Positions 12,730 through 24,200 of a stretch of 64,000 nt of DNA are shown in pieces. The notes beneath the pieces were generated by a model that saw only the letters and a program-made list of their open reading frames with translations, ran no database searches and was not told where the DNA came from. Position 1 is the first letter of the stretch. The number at the start of each line of letters is the position of its first letter. Origin of the DNA: Strix aluco (taxonomy: Eukaryota > Chordata > Aves > Strigiformes > Strigidae); contig NC_133939.1 of assembly GCF_031877795.1 (NCBI RefSeq), positions 8,041,698-8,105,697 on the forward strand, read 5' to 3'. The translations under genes and the position numbers were made by a program.

Positions 12730-13662
12730 ATGAATGTGTCCAACAACTGCAGTGTCACAAATCTAGAACTGTATCACCATGTTCGTCTCATAGAATTTGC
12801 TCTGTATAACATAATTTTCTTTTTTGGAGCACTATTTAATGTCCTTGCCCTCTGGGTGTTCTTCTGCAAGATAAAGAATTGGACAGAAACCCGGGTGTAT
12901 GTAATCAATTTAGTCTTTGCAGACTTCTTCGTCATCTGCACCTTGCCTTCCATGGCTTATTTACTCTGGAATAAGTCAACCCGAGATGAACTCTGTCAGT
13001 TTGTAGAGGCAATGTATTTTATCAACATGGTAGTGAGCATCTACATAATTTCATTTATCTCCATTGATCGATACATTGCCATAAAGCACCCCTTGAAAGC
13101 CAGGACCTTCAGGTCTCCTTTAAAGGCTGCCCTTCTCTGTGGGCTTCTGTGGGTCTCCGTGATAATCGCTACCATCTTACAGTTTTGGCAGAGACACGCT
13201 GCTCTCTGCTTTCAGAAGGATACCACTGCGCCCGCTACTCTGAGCCTATTTTCCATTTTCTTCATTTTTACTGTTCCATTAGCAATCTTGAGTTTTTGCT
13301 CCACAGAAGTAATTAGAAACCTTAAGAGACGTCTGAACACAAATTCACCAGAGAAGAAATTAATCCAGAAAGCTGTTCACATTATTTATGCAAATCTGAT
13401 TGTATTTCTAATATGCTTTCTGCCAGCCTACCTTGGGCTACTTGCCAGGTTCATAATGGAGAGCATCGGAGTTACCTGTTTCCTGCTCCAGGTTATGAAG
13501 AACTTCTCCACTGTGACAAGGTGTATTGCCACGTCCAACTGCTGCCTGGATAGCATCTGCTACTACTTTGTGACCAAGGAGTTCCATGAAGCCCTTCCAC
13601 TGCCCAAATCCAGCACTGAAAAGACAGATCAAATCCACTCCTTGCAGACACACACTTGCTAA
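12730..13662 (+). CDS. GPR35: GPR35-like receptor, copy A (310 aa)
   Basis: A class A seven-transmembrane receptor of the GPR35/GPR55/P2Y-LPA-like group in the plasma membrane, expected to couple to heterotrimeric G proteins. N-glycosylation sequons lie at Asn2 and Asn6. Family landmarks are Asn37 (1.50) in the first helix, the WTETRVYVINL stretch at 51-61 that typifies GPR35, Asp65 (2.50), the Cys89-Cys160 disulfide pair, Asp113-Arg114-Tyr115 at the end of helix 3, Trp141 (4.50), Pro183 (5.50), CFLP at 229-232, and NCCLDSICYYF at 270-280 in helix 7. The length matches human GPR35 (309 aa). The start was chosen at 12730 because it is the first ATG after the acceptor and has A at -3. Of the human GPR35 ligand arginines only Arg6.58 (Arg240) is kept; position 3.36 is Met100 and 4.60 is Gln151. 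Family assignment is firm; one-to-one orthology and ligand are not established. Confidence 0.93.
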   Translation: MNVSNNCSVTNLELYHHVRLIEFALYNIIFFFGALFNVLALWVFFCKIKNWTETRVYVINLVFADFFVICTLPSMAYLLWNKSTRDELCQFVEAMYFINMVVSIYIISFISIDRYIAIKHPLKARTFRSPLKAALLCGLLWVSVIIATILQFWQRHAALCFQKDTTAPATLSLFSIFFIFTVPLAILSFCSTEVIRNLKRRLNTNSPEKKLIQKAVHIIYANLIVFLICFLPAYLGLLARFIMESIGVTCFLLQVMKNFSTVTRCIATSNCCLDSICYYFVTKEFHEALPLPKSSTEKTDQIHSLQTHTC

Positions 13663-13831
13663 AGGAAGGTGAGGGGCAGGGGGGATGAAAAACACCAAAC
13701 CCAAAAAAACCCCACAACTCTGTAACATCAAGAGAAGAAACAGCTTCAACATTATTGGGATAACTATTGTGCTTTCTCTCTAGGGAGGTTTAGCGTTACT
13801 AAGTTAATTGTGATTTATACTATATGTTTCT

Positions 13832-13837
13832 ATTAAA
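13832..13837 (+). other. Candidate polyadenylation signal (ATTAAA), copy A
   Basis: The ATTAAA variant lies about 170 bases after the stop of copy A. A second ATTAAA is at 14069-14074. No canonical AATAAA was seen within about 500 bases. Which one is used cannot be decided from sequence. Confidence 0.4.
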
Positions 13838-16800
13838 CAAGTTATTTCAGAGAGCTGTGTAAAAGCGTGTATGTAGTTGCTGGTCAGTAACATGTCTCCA
13901 TTCCACCCTCCAGCGCCTGCTTGTTACTCTTGCAGGAAGAGAGGTGACCCATGTATGTTTCCCTGTTTTAGTTAATTTTGCAGCTAAAGTCAATCGATCC
14001 TTATTGTCAACACTTACAAAAGAATACATCATGTTTTACCTCATTATGTATTTCAGGTTGTTTGCATTATTAAAATAATACCATTTATTTTTATCATATT
14101 CCTTTGATGGGCTGAGGGGGTTCGGGTGGTACCAGTATACTACTAAGTAGATGGCCCTACAAAACAGGGCTCTGCTCACTGCCCTTCCCCTTCAAGTCAA
14201 TGCGTCAGACAGATGCAAAGGAACATTTTTAGGATGAAAGCAAGATTTGTCCAGTGACATAAAGGCACAAAGTCCAGGAGCTGAATCCTCCTGCCGGCTC
14301 CCCTCCTGCTGCCCTGCTGAGCCCTGGCACAGACACACCTCCTTAGAGCAGCCATCCCCATGGGGCTGATGCTCCCACTCAATGGGGAAGTCCTTTTAAG
14401 TCTGTCTAAACCTTTGCCACCCATGCACTGCTATTCCCTGGGTTTATCTTGTGGCATCAGGCTGGCCCCCATGTTCACCCTCCCAGTCACAGCTCAGGGT
14501 CAGAGTATCACCCCCCAGCTGAACCCCACATCTGGACACAGCTGGGTCCAGGTTTCCGCAACCTGCCTACATTGACACCCCTAACGTTTCATTTGTCCAT
14601 GAGTCAGAAGCCTACAAAACTCAGGGGAGATGGGGAGTGGGTTGACCCCCTACATCTTATTCAAATGCTCCCTAGGACTGGGCTTTTTGCTTTCTAAATA
14701 CTGAAAAGTCTCCAAAATGGCCTCTGAGCTCTGCCCAGGCAATGCTACCTGAGTGTTCCAGGAGACAGTGTGAAAGAGTCTTCCCTGCCCACTTACACAG
14801 TTTCCCCTGTGACCTACATCTGTCTTCAGGGAGCCCACTGCTGCTGCTCAATCTGCTGTGTCACCTTTGGGACTGTGAGCTCAGGAGACATGAATTAATG
14901 GGACAAATCCTGAGGGAGTCAGTCTGGCTCCCATCAGCTGGCTCACATTGATGGGGCTGCAACTGCTGCAGCCAACAGACAGCAAAAGCCATCAAAATGA
15001 CTACAAAATACCACTGGGGCATGTTCTTAAACATGTTTCTAGAGGTCCTGTCACCTATGGCGTGCTCACTGCCGCACCAGTATCTCTCACCCACGCCCGG
15101 TTGGCAGTGACTGTCATTACCAGCTTAAGATTTCCAGTGACGCTGATGCGCAGTGTTAGACACCTGGCTGCTTCACAGAGGATGAGCAGGCCCATAACAT
15201 CTGGCACCTCTCTTGTAAAGACACCGAAGAGAAGCATGCTGGGTCCCCTCGCCCTGAGCTCACTGTCACAGGGTGCATGAGCACTGACGTGCCCCCTTGG
15301 AAAAAATACCGGCCCCCACACTGCTGCCTGCCTGGGGCATGCTCTGCAACCGCGCCAGAGGCTGCATGGGCTGCTGTGCTCCCTGGGGGACCTTTCAGTG
15401 CCAGAAACGCAATTTGCAACTATTATGGGTTTTATTTCAGAAATGATTTGTCTTCCCACAACTGAAAATATTAAATTTTAATTGCTAGTTTGTGTGAGGT
15501 GACGGGGGGGAGCACAGACGGTGTGGAAAAAATGATGGTGAAGCATCGAGCTGATGTGAGAAGAACGACAGAGGGCACCAGAGACTCGACCTTCCCAAAA
15601 AGTAGGTGATAAATGAAGCACTTTTGGGGAACAAGAGTTCATTGCTGTGTTTCAGCGCTCCTGAGCTGTCAACAGCAGGCTCCCAGACGGCTTGTGCCCC
15701 CACAGAGCAGCACCCCATAGCAGCACCCACGGCCCTGGCAGATCTCCTCCCCTGGAAGGACACCCACATCTACACTGCAACCTTTCTGGGGACTAAACTC
15801 ACCTGACGGCCCCACAAGAAGCAGGTAATGTCTTTTAATTCTTCCCACAGCAGTGTGTGGCTGTGTGCTCTGCTTTGTACTTCAGGGTGTGCTTTCTCAC
15901 CTCTTAACTGAAGAGCTAGTGAGGGCTGCCTGCTTGTTAACATACGGGTTGATCCGCAGCTCTACACAGATGCCTCAGTTTCCTTCTGCTTTCACAGCTG
16001 TTATACCTCACTGTTTTGCAGTCATATGTGTCATTCAGGGGGGTCTTCATCCCTTGCTGTGGTTTCACACCAGTGCTTCTTACCATGCCTCTTCCATGAG
16101 TGTGGAGACACCCAGCTCCAGGCACACTGCGGCATGGCACCCTGGAAACCACCCCCGGCTCTGTGCTTACATGGGGGATTTGATGGGGCCGGGATGCCCA
16201 GTCCAACCCGGAGGGCTCAGCTGCTCCTCAGGGCATGCAGAGAGTGGCTTCTCACTGCAGGATGACCATGGTCGGCTGACAGGGAATGGTTGCAGGGTAG
16301 GTGGTACCACAGTGCAGCCAAGGACCTGTGAAGCTGAAAGCCCAAGAGAGCCAGGACACCAGCTGTGTGTTAGTGCCTCCATAAATTCCACCCTAAAAAT
16401 GACTGTATGCCTGTGGTTCAGTGATGCCATACCAGTTCTGGTGCTAGGGCAGGTGCTGCGCTTTCCTCTGTGGTTGCCAGATCTGTCTCCCAGTCTCGGA
16501 CACTAAAAACAGTTCACTTAGTTTATGCAATTGGACATTTTCACTACAGTGTAAATGTTGATGCTTAGAAGCTGCTGACTTATAAGGCAATGTATTTATA
16601 AGAGATTGTAGGAATCTGGGCATTTTCCTTTTCTGCCTCACTGTAAACACTTCCTTTATGAGCTGTAGACTGTCTGATTCATCCTCCACAGCCTCTTTGC
16701 TGGTAGCAGATGCCCTGAGATATTTAAAGGAATACCAGGAGATAGTCTAAGTTCTTGGATTCGTGTTTTCTGCTCTAGCAACATTTTGGCTCCCTATCTT

Positions 16801-17537
16801 TGAAGGCTGAGATCAGACACAGGTACTAACTTTCCTTTCTCTCTCTGGAGACCTGCTACCTGCTAGAGCTGGTGGTACCCCTGCTGAGCTATTCCTTCCC
16901 AGCATCCTCAGTGAGAGGAGTGGGTTTGTGCTTGAGGGAAACCTGCCCACATCAGGCACCTACCCACCAGGCTGCAGCAGCGTTCCCACAGCCCCCAGGA
17001 GCAAAGCCACCTGAGCTACCTTACGGCTGGAAGGGCTCAAGTCCTGTGGAGGTTCACAGACCTGGCAAGACCCAAAGCAAACCCATGGGGTGACTTCAGC
17101 AGCAAAGCAGGGGGGCAAAGTGGGAATACTACCCTGCTCTGCTTTGTGCTGCCCTAAAGCCAGTAGTTCTCTGATAACCAGAGCAGCAGCAAAGTGACCA
17201 CAAAAATTATCATTCTACTTTGTAGACCCTTTGCTATTACCCAAACTGTGAAAACCAGGCCTGAATGGAGGGCAAGACAGACTTAACCCTGTAATAGCTG
17301 TAAGAGGGGGTTGCCTCTGTGTTTTTATGTTAGCTGGTGGTGAGTGACAGTGTTACCTTGATGTCTGAGGGACAGACGGTGGTGATGGGACACCCGAGCC
17401 CCTCCAGGGGCTGCCTACATATGCAGTGCAGGGGTGCAAGGAGCCACAGAGCCAGGAGAGCAGCAGCACTGCAGCAGGACCCAGCCCAGAGGACCTGTCC
17501 CTGAGCTCAGTCTCATGCCTGCACCCTTTTCTTGCAG
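13838..17537. other. Intergenic between GPR35-like copies A and B
   Basis: No further receptor fragment or recognised repeat is visible. It should contain the 3' end of copy A and the promoter and 5' exon of copy B. A 217-codon open frame at 15853-16506 lacks an ATG start and any recognisable domain, and I do not call it a gene. Confidence 0.45.
17523..17537 (+). other. Splice acceptor before GPR35-like copy B
   Basis: The pyrimidine tract ending CCCTTTTCTTGCAG is followed by the exon at 17538 and, 12 bases later, the ATG at 17550. It argues against extending the protein upstream through the TTG at 17532, which lies inside the acceptor. Confidence 0.65.
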
Positions 17538-17549
17538 AGACGGCCCAAC

Positions 17550-18518
17550 ATGGAGAACTGCACCAAAGATGACAGCACGCTGCAGAATAGCATTGTGATA
17601 TTTCAACTGATCGTCTACATCCCAGTGTTCTGTTTGGGGATCCCACTGAACACAATTGCCTTCTGGGTCTTCTGCTGCAAAATCAAGAGGTGGACCGAGA
17701 CCAGGGTGTACATGATCAACCTCATGGTCGCAGACAGTTTCCTGCTCTTCGCCCTGCCATTCCTGATATATTTTACCAAGTATGACCATCCCACAGACAA
17801 GCTGTGTTTCACCATACGGAACATCTATTTTACAAACATGCCTATGAGCATCCTTATCATCACCCTGATTGCAATTGATCGATACATTGCAATCAAGTTC
17901 CCTCTAAAAGCAAAGATTCTTCGATCCCCACTGAAATCGGCTTCTATTTGTGGGTTTCTATGGATAATGGTAATGATTTATTCCTACTTGCGTCTAAAAT
18001 TTCAAGAAAGAAAAGAACAATTCTGCTTTCGGAAACAATCCATTCAACCTAGTTACTCATTGTTATTCTCCATTACCTTTGGGTATTTTATTCCCTTAGG
18101 GATTGTGATTTTTTGCTCAGTACAAGTCATCAAATGTCTCAAAAAGAAGATGACCACAAGCCCTCATGAGACAAAGTTAATCCAGAAAGCAATCCACATT
18201 GTTTCCGTGAATTTGTGTGTGTTCATCGTATGTTTTTCACCTTTACACATCACACTGCTCTTGCGGTTTGCAGTGGATGTTGCTGGAGCTTGTCCTCTGC
18301 TCTCAGCAGTTAGAGCCTCTATTCAAATCTGTGCATGCTTAGCAAATTCTAACTGCTGTTTGGATGCATTTTGCTATTACTTTGCAGCCAAGGAATTTCA
18401 GGAATTTCCTTCTCTGTTCCCCACTTGTATATCAATGAGATCCAAGATGAACCAAAGCCAAGAGTCACAGCCACCCACAGATCGAGTTGTGACACAGACA
18501 AGGTCTAGTGCACTATAG
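17550..18518 (+). CDS. GPR35: GPR35-like receptor, copy B (322 aa)
   Basis: The second intact GPR35-like class A GPCR. The frame is open further upstream, but the codons before 17550 overlap the splice acceptor, so translation from this ATG (MENCTKDD, with an N-glycosylation sequon at Asn3) is preferred. Landmarks: Asn34 (1.50), WTETRVYMINL at 48-58, Asp62 (2.50), Cys86-Cys159 disulfide, Asp110-Arg111-Tyr112, Trp138 (4.50), Pro182 (5.50), CFSP at 228-231, and NCCLDAFCYYF at 268-278. The tail is slightly longer than human GPR35, with Ser/Thr-rich sequence that could be phosphorylated. It keeps three arginines equivalent to ligand contacts in human GPR35: Arg4.60 (Arg148), the arginine two residues after the loop-2 cysteine (Arg161), and Arg6.58 (Arg239). 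Position 3.36 is Met97 and 3.29 is Arg90. The ligand is unknown. Confidence 0.93.
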   Translation: MENCTKDDSTLQNSIVIFQLIVYIPVFCLGIPLNTIAFWVFCCKIKRWTETRVYMINLMVADSFLLFALPFLIYFTKYDHPTDKLCFTIRNIYFTNMPMSILIITLIAIDRYIAIKFPLKAKILRSPLKSASICGFLWIMVMIYSYLRLKFQERKEQFCFRKQSIQPSYSLLFSITFGYFIPLGIVIFCSVQVIKCLKKKMTTSPHETKLIQKAIHIVSVNLCVFIVCFSPLHITLLLRFAVDVAGACPLLSAVRASIQICACLANSNCCLDAFCYYFAAKEFQEFPSLFPTCISMRSKMNQSQESQPPTDRVVTQTRSSAL

Positions 18519-20378
18519 GTATTAAGAGCCACAGTGCTGCTGAAGTTTCGAGGCAAGGGGAAATGGGACCACTTACAGTATTTGCAATCATTGTGGGTAT
18601 AGGCATACCTGCAAAAAAGAGGCAACCCCCTCCAAGGGGTCTGATATTAACTTGAATTTTGTCCTTCTGCCCTCAATGACTTGACTCCAACTCTGACTGT
18701 TGTCTTGGATCCTTGTATCACATCTTCAGGCATCTCCTGGACAAGAGGGAGAGCCACGTGGTATGGAAAATAGATTAGAAGGCCATTGTTTCTGCCAATG
18801 CACTTGCATTGCAGCTTAACATAGGAAACTGAGCACCCTTACAGCAATACACAAATCAACCTCTAGTACTGTAATGCATATGGTGACTTAAAAACAAGAA
18901 AAAGCCTCTGTCCTACAATGCCAAACCTAATACATCTGTGCTGCTCACATCAAAGAATTTGCCTGTAGAGTGGTAGTTTCCTGCCAGCCTATATAATTTC
19001 AAAGCTTGCAGCTATCACTAGGATGCAGCTATTGCTGCGCAGGGAGTAAACTGCAGGAGTCAGACAGTGGCCTAAGACTATTGGCCCATTCCTGCCATAT
19101 GACGCTTGTATTAGCTTATGGCAATGCCCTGGCATTTGTGAGACTAAAATCCCTGTGGCTATAAATAAGCCATTACTGCATGGAAAAACTGAGCTATGTA
19201 AAGCATTGTGGACCACAGAACAGACCCTTTGCATCGTGCATATCAAGAATAAAGCTGTGAAGACCTGATCTCACCCAAGCGACGACCGTAACCTCAGGTA
19301 ACAGGTTTGTTGCTGTACTTTAATGGGATCAAACTGCCAAGGGGTGTCACGTCTGATGAGAGGTGATTACATCTGCCCAAGTCGTCGCATCCTCACGCTG
19401 CAGGAGTGTTGATGCCCAGAAAACAGCAGTGAGCAACATGGAGCAGATGCAGCCTTGATCCCTCCCTCGTCATCCATGAACAATTTTCAGAGGAGGTTTG
19501 GTGAGAGTGGGGTGTGTAAGGCCCTTCTGAAGAGATAGGGCAGACCCACTGCTGAGGGCTTCTCGGCATTGCCCTGTGTGATGAAGCATTGCTTTGGATT
19601 TGGGTTCTTTTTCAGCTGCTTGGACAGCGCACAGTGGGTGTTCAACAGCTCTTCTGCACCTCATTTTGAGACATTTAACTCTTTCCATGCATTATACAGA
19701 GAGCATCTATGCTAGCTGGATCCCACACCACGCATCAGTTTTAATGTCTGGCTTTCCAGGTAACAAATTCCTCTATAATATCTGTGCTTGCTGAGTGTGC
19801 ACCATGTATCATTCCAGTCCACAGGGAAGCGACAACAGGACAACAAGGCAACTCAAAACAGTTAAGCCACAAAGGGAGGTCTTGGGGCACTGGAAGGAAG
19901 TGACCCATAGGGAAGCCTGGGCTGAGAGGGGAGCAAGTGCCAGGGTGTGACTACTGCATAGTCATTCTACCTGCATGGAAATTTCATCTAACATTTTACC
20001 ACATAGTCACTTCAATAACTTAAAGTCAGTGTGGAAAATATTATAGAGTTTTTGAAATGCATGTGATAGCTGTATCTCAGTTGGCTTCATGGTCCCTGAC
20101 TTTCAATGTCTTCTGACTTGTAAACCCCTAAAAAATTCCTCCAGGGAATGCAAACCCATATTCTGCTCATGTAAACCTACAGGAAACTAAGTTTCTTAGT
20201 GACAACTTGCAAATAGTTCCTCTACAAGGGGCCTGTCACTTTCTAGTGTCTGCAGACCACTTGCTGAAACCAGTGTCTAGACACTGGCCAATCAACATAG
20301 GAAACAACTATTCCCATCACAGAAAGCACTCGCCATCCAGACATTAGATCTACTTGCTTTGTGTCAATACTCTGGCAG
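18519..20378. other. 3' flank of copy B and spacer before the pseudogene
   Basis: No gene recognised. The likely 3' UTR of copy B runs to the AATAAA at 19248. The rest should be the former 5' flank of the broken copy. Confidence 0.45.
19248..19253 (+). other. Candidate polyadenylation signal (AATAAA), copy B
   Basis: The first canonical AATAAA after the stop of copy B lies about 730 bases downstream, implying a 3' UTR of roughly 750 bases if used. Confidence 0.45.
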
Positions 20379-20388
20379 AGGTCCCAGC

Positions 20389-21260
20389 ATGATGGAAGCT
20401 GCAGTGAGAAACTGCAGCATAAAAATGGATGAAGCTACTCAGGTCATTCAGCTGATCATTTATGTCCCCATTTTCTTCTCTGATGTATTATTTAATGCTC
20501 TGGCATTACTGGTATTTCACTGCAAGCAGAGCAAAAGTCTGTGTATGTGACTAACTTAATCACTGCACACTGTTTGGCCCTCATTCTGCCTTTTAAAGTC
20601 TCTTTTCAAAGACGGAAAAAGGTACAAGAGATGAATAGTGCCTAATCTTACAATGCATCTGTTGCTTAAGGAAATGCATGAGTGTAGTCACCCTTGTAGC
20701 TGTCAACAAATACACTGCAATTAACTATCCTCAGAGAACAAGAGGCTTAGGGTCCCCTGTTAGCCCATTCTCCTTTATGGTGTGCCAGGCATTACTTACA
20801 TGTCCAGGTGTTCAGCAAGGAAGATTTCTGTTTTCAGAAACAGCGCAGAGGGCCTTCAAAACCACTTTTGGCTCTGGGATCCCCTTCTGAGATGTTGCAT
20901 CTCATTGGTTATAATGAAGGCCTGTTCCAAACAGATTATTATGAAAATTTTTATTATCTTGAAAAAAGATGAAAGTTGATTCATATCAACCTGTTATACT
21001 GCTGTTAATCCAGAAAGAAAACTTACTCTTTCTTACCTTTTCTGCAAACTCAGTCATGTTGATGTTTTCTCCCTGTTAACATGGGGCACGTTGTCCAATT
21101 AGGTTGTCTATTCTGAAATACAAAACAATAACGCTTTTGTGCGAGTGGTCTCATTTATAGGTCTCATAGTATAGCAAATACTAACTGCCATTACAATGCC
21201 ATTTGCTACTGTTTTGTAACCAAGGAATTTCAGAGCATTTTCTTCTTGCCCAAACCTATC
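20389..21260 (+). pseudogene. Decayed GPR35-like receptor copy
   Basis: A fourth GPR35-like copy, no longer able to encode a receptor. It begins with an acceptor-like TCTGGCAG (20371-20378) and an ATG at 20389. A normal N-terminus and first helix follow (VIQLIIYVPIFF, LFNALALLVFHCK). The frame then breaks at the first intracellular loop, about 20520-20545, where a -VYVTNLITAHCLAL-LPFKVS- block continues in another frame with His at the 2.50 Asp position. A helix 3 block near 20675-20745 has NKY in place of DRY. A stop ends that frame at 20888. Helix 5 (IMKACSKQIIMKIF, about 20910) and the LLIQK start of helix 6 (about 21004) follow, then TNCHYNAICYCFVTKEFQ near 21187-21237 in helix 7. At least three frame changes and several stops are present. 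The retained acceptor and orientation mark it as a tandem duplicate, not a retrocopy. Confidence 0.9.
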
Positions 21261-24200
21261 GTTTTTAAATCAAGAAAGGACCACAGACAAGGCACTCTAT
21301 TAAACCAAACAGCTGCTGTGGTTTCACCCCAGCCAGCAGCAGCCAAGCACCACACAGTCACTAGCTTACTCCCTGTTGGTGCCAAAACCAGTACAACAGG
21401 TGCACTAAAGAATTTATAGTTGGCGTTCCTATACGTAGCCAAGCTTACTGCATATGGAGCTTTATGAAGTGAATGTCTTTTTCTTGTAGGAAGCAAACTG
21501 AGGGTTCCTGCCATTCATGTTCTAAATTTTAAAAATTGTGTTCCTTTTTCTTAAAATGGAAGTTTTTTGATGTCACAATATCCCTGTCATCATTTAGTAA
21601 TAGTTTTTGTTGTTTGTACTGAATGCTATGAAAACAAAAAAGGAAACATTCTTTTGCAAGTGAAAATAACTCTATCTCATAGTAATATATCTATAAATAA
21701 ATATTCATTTATTACCATTGTACATCAGATTCCTCTATTATTAACACTAAACCTATACTGGAGATTGTGAGAGGAGACTTAGTTACCATGATATAAGATC
21801 TGCCTTACAACAGGATAGTGCAACCCAAAGATGAGTGAGGAACTTTCTGAAGTAGTATGCACTACTTGGACAAAAATTATTATCTGGTTTACATGTCAAG
21901 TCATAATGATGTTTATGATGCGTTTCTGACACCTTTCTTCAGTTTGAACAAAACCTCAGCTCCATGAGTGCTCCCAGTAACGGAACAGATGATTTATCAG
22001 CACCTGGGCCACAACAAACTACCAGCCATCATACAGCACTGGAATAGCAATCCATGAGGACAGCAGCATGGTTATCCACAAATTTTTCCCATTTCCTAGC
22101 ACAAGAGTCTGACTAATGATAGCAGGGAGCAGCAGCCACAGTCTGACAGCTCCAACTAGCAGGGCTGGGCCACTGCATTCAGCTAACATTTCAGCAAGAT
22201 ATAATCTCTCTATCCCTTGAAAGATGCTAACAATGGCTTAAACCTTAAATGAGCAAATTGATGCTGCAGTCAAAATTTAGGCTTGAGAGAAAAAAAAAAA
22301 AAAGGCAAGGAAAAGCCTACAAAGTAATCCAGAATCTTTCTTCTAAGTGAATAGCCAACAGATTTAGCATTTTTGGCCCTTCTAAGCAGGGAAGGCAGGG
22401 GCTGGCATAAGACAGTATTTTGCTGTTTAGTGGCATTTGGGCAGGCCTGAAAGCTGAGTTCTCACCAGAGGTTTGGGCTTCAGCAGCACTCCTCTCCCAG
22501 GAGATGAAGGGCGCATATTGGGGAGTTCTGCATTTTAGTGAGTCGGGTGCTGCTTTCAGGTTTTGGAGGTACCTCTGTGTTTTTGGTTTCTCAGTGCAGT
22601 GCAGTTGTTTCAATTGTGAGCACTGCCCAGCAGTCTCCAGGGAACTCTACAGGCACCAAAGCAGCAGCAGGCAGCTGGGGAGCACAGGCTTTGCCATGCC
22701 CTCCCCAGTATGTTTGCACAGAGATACATGGCCAACCCCTTCAGCAGTGATGCTGCTGGAGTACGGAGAGGGCTATAGTACAGAGAGCCCTGCCAGTGCG
22801 TAATCTGCCGTGGCTCAGCTCCTGTGTGATGCTAATGATGGGGAAAAGGGAAACAGGCTCAACAGACAGGGTTGGTCATTGTGTGAAGTTGATGCAGTTA
22901 GCCTAACACTGCCATTTCACAGGTTTTCCATGCTAAAAATAAGACTGACATATTCTGCTCCCGACCCCGTAGTTCTGCTTTGGTCAAGTTTTGCTGTTGC
23001 AACATCACATCTTCCCGTGAGAAAGCCAGGAGAAAAAACACATGGGGCAGAGGCATTGCAGAACTCGAATGTCCCAGGGTAGCATGGTGTCCCTGTGCCC
23101 CTCGCACATGTGGAGGGGGTACCGGTACACCTTGCCAGACACCCTGTCTCACTCTGATGTGCCAGCAGCTGTAGCCAGCAGGGCACAGTCTCTGGGAAGC
23201 AGAGAAGACCAAGATCTTCCCTGGCAGGAAAAGGAGGCAGGAGCCCATCAAACCTGAGCTGTCCTGTCTATTAGCAATCTGTACCAGGAGCACAGGAAAA
23301 GTTCATGAGAAGGATTTCTTTGGCTGGGAAACAGGACATCAGGCAGAGTTTACAAGGGAAGGAAAATTGATTGATTGTGCAGAACAGAAGTCTTAGAGAT
23401 CAACAAGTGTAAAGATCAAACAGTTCTTAGCAAATTATTCCCTTAGATAGGAAAATCTACCTACAAATCACAAGAAAAGAAGTGAGATCACCCTGTACTG
23501 CTGTTGATAAAAACAACAAAATTGTCCAGGTATTCCAGAAAACTACCTAATTACTTTGCGACAGCTTTCAGTAAGGACAAGGAACCCAAGAAGTCCAGAA
23601 TTTTAAAGGAATTAGCACATGAAATCTCACACCAGCACCAAAGGTTTTTAATAAGTCAGCCAAAATAGGATCAGGGGACAGAAACCTCCAAACAAAGCCC
23701 CTTCTCTAGGATGGGGGAACAAAGTGAAGAGTCTGGCCAGTAACAGTTCTGCTATGCTCAGATCTGAAAAATGTGCAGTTTTACAACACTTTTGAATAAC
23801 ATTAAATGGGACAAAACAAATAGAAATGCAAAAGTTAAGTGGCGCTTCACCTTACAGGAGTATTTTGCCTCACTGGCTCCTTTCACTGAGAAAATCACTT
23901 TTCCAGCCAAGGTGTAGTAGACACTGGTGTCAGTAAAAGGTCCTTTGGAGCACGCTGTGAGCAGTAATGCACTTTGTACAGGCACTGGTACTCAGCGGTG
24001 CTGTAGGCCCCTGGACTACCCTGCCAGAGAGCTGCCAGCAAGGAAGTCAGAAAACAGCACTGGTGTCACCTGCACTGCACCACATGGTGACAGTACTCAT
24101 GGGGCTGAGACAGGCTGAGAACTGCAGAGGCAGGGGAAAATACCAAGTGAGCATCATTGGTCCATGGCAGAAGTGATAAAACCTGCAAGTGGATGGAAGA

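Noticed and set aside
15853-16506. A 217-codon plus-strand open frame, the longest one that is not a receptor
   Set aside because: It starts at GTG, not ATG, directly after an acceptor-like CCCACAG. It has no recognisable domain, overlaps other open frames in both strands and lies in GC-rich sequence. Chance is more likely.
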